In this document: positions 58,930-64,000 of the stretch, piece after piece
Layout of the letters: every line of letters begins with the position of its first letter
How positions within the stretch are numbered: position 1 is the first letter of the stretch
Source of the DNA: Tetragonia tetragonoides
Taxonomy: Eukaryota; Streptophyta; Magnoliopsida; Caryophyllales; Aizoaceae
Assembly: GCA_038025085.1 (NCBI GenBank)
Contig: CM076139.1
Coordinates: forward strand, 22,151,307 to 22,215,306
Length of the DNA: 64,000 nt
Direction of reading: 5' to 3'
Notes under the pieces: model-generated
Seen by the model: only the letters and a program-made list of their open reading frames with translations
Database searches by the model: none
Told to the model about the DNA's origin: nothing
Translations under genes and position numbers: made by a program

Positions 58930-60387
58930 TAATAGCCTCAGCAAGTATACGGATTTCATCGAGTAGTATAAAAGATTATCGTATCCACAGGGAGCTAGTA
59001 TATCCAAGTATTAAGTTTTCTCAAATATATAACAAGCTAAGCAAATTCGAGTTGGATTTTTGATGATTCAAGCAACGAAACTAAAGCGAATAAAATTATG
59101 AAATCTAGCAAGATAAAAGATCTAGGGTTGACTTCAGTTAATTAGATTACTTAATACGATAGATAAACTTAACTAGCATGTCAATGTCAAATCGTTGAAA
59201 GGACGGACAAAGAAGCCTAAACCTTCTCTCGAAGCGATAAAGCCAAACTCAATGCAAACTTAACTACCTATTCTCATGGAGTCAAGTAACATCAAGAGCA
59301 TCAAGAGCGAAAATCCATCCAAAGCCCACAAGATACTCTAATCTACTGTATTGATTAGGCAATCAAGATGATTATTCAAAGTCCGACATACAATTAGCAT
59401 TCCCCTTTAGATTTTATACTAATCATCCAAGTATTCAAAACCGTCTTTCAAGACTTATGAATAACAATAAGCAAACAAATAATCATGTGCAACGATTTAA
59501 CAAACATGCTAGCATCAATTTATCAAGACATCAAATAACCCAAATTAAGCTTCATCAACCCTAGAATAAGAAAATTAGCTACTCATGATTAAAGAAACTA
59601 ATAAGCAAATGATAAGAATCAAACTAAACATAAATTAGCAAACTCAAAGAAATAACAATCATAAACTAAAGGATTAAAACTAAAAGCAATTGAGAGGGGC
59701 GAAGAGAGAGAGAGTAGGGATGAGAGATAAACAAAGAAGTATCAATTGAAATTGCCCAAAACTTGAACTTGTTCTTCAAATTGCAAATAAACTAGAGAAT
59801 TTGAGAGTATCTAAGTGCTTAATGTAAATTCTAAACTATTCCAATGGAGTAGAGAGAGATGATGGATCCTGAGAGAGAGGAAGATGAAGAGAGGAGAGAA
59901 GCTCTTTTATAAGCCTATACACGTTTAATCTCATGGGAGAAAAGAAGAGGAAAGGTCTTTTATCGATTATGCATAAATCGCATAGGAGCATGATTGTGCC
60001 AACATAGGCATGATCTCGCTTGCTCTTTTCTTCAAGATTTTCGGCTACTAACAATCCCATATGATGACACATGATCATGCATATTGGAAGCATGGTCATG
60101 CACTATAGACTAGTCGAAACCTTCACAATTTCTAGCATATATTGTCATTCCAACTTCAATTCCTTCTTCTTTGCTTCTTCTCTTGACACTTTAATGTCCA
60201 TATTGATTCCGATTGTACATTTGAGCTCTAAAATGATCCTAAAATCACATTAAACGCACAAACATACCCAAGTAGTGATCCTCATCATAAATGAATAAAA
60301 TCTAATTATAAACGAGAACACTCACACAAATATAGGACGGGTGAGTGCATATATACAAAGAAATCAACACTATTTAGGCACTCATCA
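58930..60387 (-). repeat. TE5 3' LTR (1458 bp)
   Basis: It runs from TAATAGCCTCAGC to GGCACTCATCA. In the first 190 bases it differs from the right LTR at roughly ten positions, about 5 percent. Confidence 0.88.
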
Positions 60388-62516
60388 AACTCCCCCAAAC
60401 TTGAACATTTGCTTGTCCCCAAGCATAACAAGTCAAGACAACAGAAACAGGGAACAAAAGTCAAGAGATCACCTTCTCAAATTGAGTTTCAAAAACAACA
60501 TCGAATCCAAAAGAATCAACCCAAGACAAGAACCAAAATCTCAAAGCCACTAGAATTCACATAGCACATCATGTAATCGCGATCCAAAACATCAAAATCT
60601 TACCACAAGACACACTCTTGAATGTAGCATAGTGAAGTAGATAGACCCTCACTTTAGGTAAGTGGACACTCACACTCAAGTTTAAAAATTGACAATCCAA
60701 GTGGGTTTCACGCAATACTCATCTCAAAAGTTACGGCTTACCATAAGCTCATCAATCATCTCACATCTCCTCCGCTGAGGACAATTGAAATAACCGAGTC
60801 AAGAGGACTTTCAAAGGTTGTAACTTAGGCTTAGGGTGAATGGTAGGATAAATTCATTCGGATAGTTGGCTAAGGATGTTATGAAACTAGTGGAGCAAAA
60901 ATCATCAATTCACCTCATGGCCATAAGGTAAACAATGCGAAACTCCGACTAACAAAAAGCAACATCTAACCAAATTCACCAAACTCTATTGAAATACTCT
61001 TCATTGAAGCACAACTTTTAAGAATTCAACCATTTTATTATTCCTTTTCCTTTTTTATTTCCTGTCTTGAGAACTTTTTCTGTTTTCCTTTTTTTTTTTT
61101 TTTTTTTCCTTTTTGGGAACCAAACTTTGAATTTCAACCAATCTTTCTAGAGCTTCCACAAGGGGCGGAGTTACACATTGGAAATGTAACATGAATTCCA
61201 AAGCTAATCCCTACTCCACAAGTCTCATGATAAACGGACCAAACATGATTTTTCCGGTCAGAATGCTTATAATGCGGGTGAAAACAAAGAATAGGCAAAG
61301 CTCAATGTGGTTCACAAGGGATAAATTGTCAAGGTAGGCTTTTTGGCTATTAGCTAATTATTCAAAGAATGCCTGAATCATACTCGTTCAAACAATGTCA
61401 ACTCCGGACTCGGCAGAGAAAAGAGAAACGAATTCTCTTCGGAGAGGTTGAGAAGCCTCTCCCCAAGGTGAGTTCTAGAAACCGATGACTTAGAGAGTTT
61501 CACACATCAAAGACAAAATAGACCGTAGTGATGCACGGTCTTCAAGGCTCAAAACTCACGGGTCAATTTGGTCTATCCAACTCAACTATACAACATTCAA
61601 GAGTCATCATCAAGCATGCCACAAACCATGAATCGCAACAACAATCTAGCTATGTAAATCTTAGGGTCAAACAAATTTGCACAAGAACAAGGGTTGATCC
61701 TTCTAGTTTTTCACAATAACACACGAATCATCATCGAAGGATCATATCTCAATCGTTTTTTGTTTTTTTTTTTCCTTTTTTGGTTTTTCTATTTTTTTGG
61801 ATTTTTTTTCATGCATGCAAAAATAAAACCTAAACTATATGCAAAACAAACAAAAATAGGAGAAAGAAACAAAATAAAGAAAATATGAAAAACTAATCAA
61901 AAAATTCAAAACAAAACAAAAACTATATGCAATTCACATTTCACAAAGTAGCATCAAAATCACCTCCCCCAAGCTTGAAATGAACATTGTCTCCAATGTG
62001 AGAAAAGGCAATAATATAGAGAGGGAAAGGGAGGAAAGAAAACTTACTAGGTCACTGTGGCTAGGGGGAAGGAAATCCAAGAAGTGTTTCTACGTCACGT
62101 GCCAAAGACTCAACTTGAAACCATTGCACTTATCGTACTCATCTCAATCCTCATTGAAAAGAGTCCATCAAATCATTTGCTCTAGTGGTGGTGTTGGTCT
62201 TCTTTCTCACTGACCATTATCTCTTTAATTGATTATCATAGACCGTTAATGTCCTTAGCAATTTGTCAAAGGCACTTGCACATATCTCAAAAAGACACAA
62301 GTAATAGATCATTATCGCAAGAAAATAGAAAATAATTAATGACCTCTTGAGTTTGTCAAATGCCCTTGAAAAGTCAAAATGGCAAGATGAAGCTTCCCAC
62401 ACACTAAACTCATGATTCTCCCCATGAATCTCGTTAGACTTGTCACCTATGATGTGCTCATAAACCCGGTGCATACAAGAATCATAAATCTCTAATACAT
62501 CTTCGGGTTTCACATA
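60388..62516 (-). other. TE5 internal region, non-coding
   Basis: The polypurine tract lies at 60388-60400. T-rich runs lie at about 61090-61110 and 61755-61810. A second block CTCCCCCAAGCTTGAAATGAA near 61963-61982 resembles the tract region at 60390. No gag or pol motif is seen in any frame. Confidence 0.75.
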
Positions 62517-62591
62517 GTCGTTATAGTATAGTGGTAAGTAATCCCGTCTATCACGCGGGTGACCCGGGTTCGATCCCCGACAACGGCCCCA
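62517..62591 (+). tRNA. Full-length tRNA-Asp-like sequence with CCA at TE5's primer site
   Basis: Exactly 72 bases plus CCA fold as tRNA-Asp. Acceptor GTCGTTA pairs with CAACGGC (last pair mismatched); the anticodon stem is CCCGT/GCGGG with loop CTATCAC; the T arm is CCGGG, TTCGATC, CCCGA (one mismatch). The anticodon reads ATC, where plant tRNA-Asp has GTC. A and B box sequences are present. CCA at 62589-62591 stands 6 bp from the LTR, so on the other strand the last 18 bases are the PBS. Nuclear tRNA genes do not encode CCA, and a PBS needs only about 18 bases. I infer a copy of the primer tRNA, not an ordinary tRNA gene. Confidence 0.8.
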
Positions 62592-62597
62592 AAAACT

Positions 62598-64000
62598 TGA
62601 TAGCCTCCGCAAGTATACGGATTTTATGGAGTAGTATAAAAGATTATCGTATCCACAGTGAGCTAGTATATCCAAGTATTAAGTTTTCTCAAATATATAA
62701 CAAGCTAAATAAATTCGAGTTAGATTTTTAATGATTCAAACAACGAAACTAAAGCGAATAAAATTATGAAATCTAGCAAGATAAAAGATCTAGGGTTGAC
62801 TTCACTTAATTAGATTACTTGATACGATAGATAAACTTAACTAGCATGTTAATGTCAAATCGTTGCAAGGACAGACAAAGAAGCTTAAACCATCTCTCGA
62901 ACGATAAAAGAAAAATACAATGCAAACTTAACTACCTATTCTCATGGAGTCAAGTAACATCAAGAGCATGAAAAGAGAAAATCAATCCAAAGCCCACAAG
63001 ATATTCTAATCTACTTTCGTGATTAGGCAATCAAGATGATTATTCGAAATCCGACAATTAGCATTCCCCTTTCGACTTTATACTAATCATCCAAGTATTC
63101 AAAACCTTCTTTCAAGAATTATGAATAACAATTAGCAAACAAATAATCATGTGCAACAATTTAACAAACATGCTAGCATCAATTTATCAAGACATCAAAT
63201 AACCCAAATTAAGCTTCATCAACCCTAGAATAAGAAAATTAGCTACTCATGATTAAAGAAAATAATAAGCAAATGATAAGAATCAAACTAAACATGAATT
63301 AGCAAACTCAAAGAAGTAACAATCATAAACTAAAGGATTAAAACTAAAAGCAATTGAGAGAGGGGAAGAGAGAGAGTAGGGATGATAGATAAACCAAGAA
63401 GCATCAATTGCAATTGCCCAAAACTTGAACTTGTTCTTCAAATTGCAAATAAACTAGAGAATTTGAGAGTATCTAATTGCTTAATGTAAATTCTAAACTA
63501 TTCTAATGGAGTAGAGAGGGATGATGGATCCTGAGAGAGAGGAAGAAGAAGAGAGGAGAGAAGCCCTTTTATAAGCCTATACACGTTTAATCTCATGGGA
63601 GAAAAGAAGAGGAAAGGTCTCTTGTCAATTATGCATAAATCGCACAAGAGCATGATCGTGCCAACATAGGCATGATCGTACTTTCTCTTTTCTTCAAGAT
63701 TTTTGACTACGGACATTCCCATATGACGACACATGATCATGCATATTGGAAGCATGGTCATGCACGATAGACTAGTCCAAACCTTCACAATTTCTAGCAC
63801 ATCTTGTCATTCCAACTTCAATTTCTTCTTCTTTGCTTCTTCTCTTGACACTCCAAAGTCCATATTGATTCCGATTGTACATTTGAGCTCCAAAAATGAT
63901 CCTAAAATCACATTAAACGCACAAATATACCCAAGTAGTGATCCTCATCATAAATGAATAAAATCCAATTATAAAAGAGAATACTCACACAAATATAGGC
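62598..64000 (-). repeat. TE5 5' LTR, truncated by window end
   Basis: It starts TGATAGCCTCCGC and follows the left LTR to the window edge. By comparison with the left LTR about 55 bases are missing. Confidence 0.88.

Larger units (their letters stand above)
48994..64000 (-). mobile_element. TE4: Tat-like LTR retrotransposon, interrupted by TE5, right end outside
   Basis: 3' LTR (48994-50287), polypurine tract, seven-unit tandem array, gene A, gene B, conserved box, integrase and RNase H follow as in TE3, and sequence similarity to TE3 is high throughout. Pol breaks off at 58929 where TE5 begins; RT, PR, gag and the 5' LTR must lie beyond base 64000. Every coding part I can read is damaged. 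Confidence 0.88.
58930..64000 (-). mobile_element. TE5: non-coding LTR retrotransposon (LARD-like), tRNA-Asp primed
   Basis: Direct repeats at 58930-60387 and 62598-64000 bracket 2.2 kb without coding capacity. Read on the minus strand, a PBS for tRNA-Asp lies 6 bp from the right LTR and a polypurine tract GTTTGGGGGAGTT lies next to the left LTR. It sits inside TE4's RNase H region; the expected target duplication GTTTC (58925-58929) cannot be checked because the right end is outside the window. The tRNA-Asp primer suggests an Athila-derived non-autonomous element. Confidence 0.85.

Noticed and set aside
62517..62591. Ordinary nuclear tRNA-Asp gene
   Set aside because: The encoded CCA, the position 6 bp from an LTR and the fit with a primer site favour a reverse-transcribed primer copy, though transcription cannot be excluded.

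Overview
The window is nuclear DNA of a flowering plant, probably a eudicot, and looks like repeat-rich heterochromatin. It is AT-rich and built almost entirely of transposons nested in one another. Evidence for a plant: Tat-type Ty3/gypsy polyproteins with a second (archaeal-type) RNase H, GT-AG introns, plant mobile domain (PMD) genes, a FAR1-type Mutator transposase, an Athila-like LTR with a tRNA-Asp primer site, and Stowaway- and hAT-type MITEs. I see no ordinary single-copy host gene and no prokaryotic feature.

Layout. (1) 1-14619: TE1, a Tat-like LTR retrotransposon with pol on the minus strand; its left LTR lies outside the window. (2) 14620 to about 46450: element M, an old Mutator-like (MULE) region split by later insertions. 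It has a Ulp1/C48 protease pseudogene (+), an F-box-like pseudogene (-), a small intact 134-codon gene (+) and a FAR1/SWIM transposase pseudogene (-). Its non-coding parts are crowded with the palindrome TGAATTCA. TE1 ends in M's Ulp1 gene, TE2 (Athila-like LTR remnant, 19849-21452) cuts the F-box gene, and TE3 (Tat-like, complete with both LTRs, 22758-37670) sits in an inferred 5'-UTR intron of the 134-codon gene. (3) About 46450-48993: intergenic DNA with a hAT-like MITE containing a Stowaway-like MITE. (4) 48994-64000: TE4, a third Tat-like element, whose pol is cut at 58930 by TE5, a non-coding LTR retrotransposon with a tRNA-Asp primer site that reaches the window edge.

The three Tat-like elements share one plan, read left to right: 3' LTR, polypurine tract, tandem repeats, two plus-strand genes (gene A, a multi-exon PMD gene; gene B, one exon, DUF7745-like), a conserved box with a poly-T tract, then IN, RNase H, RT, PR and gag on the minus strand, PBS and 5' LTR. 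Genes A and B are antisense to the genomic RNA, which lets gene A keep introns through retrotransposition. A GC-rich module around CCGCTnGCGGC lies upstream of the LTR promoter, of gene A and of gene B in all three elements.

Nearly every coding region is broken by stops or frameshifts. Exceptions are the 134-codon gene and a long N-terminal part of TE3 gene B. The observations I rate highest are the GC-rich three-promoter module, the TGAATTCA clusters in M (which recall the target motifs of VANDAL anti-silencing proteins), and the full-length tRNA-Asp sequence at TE5's primer site.
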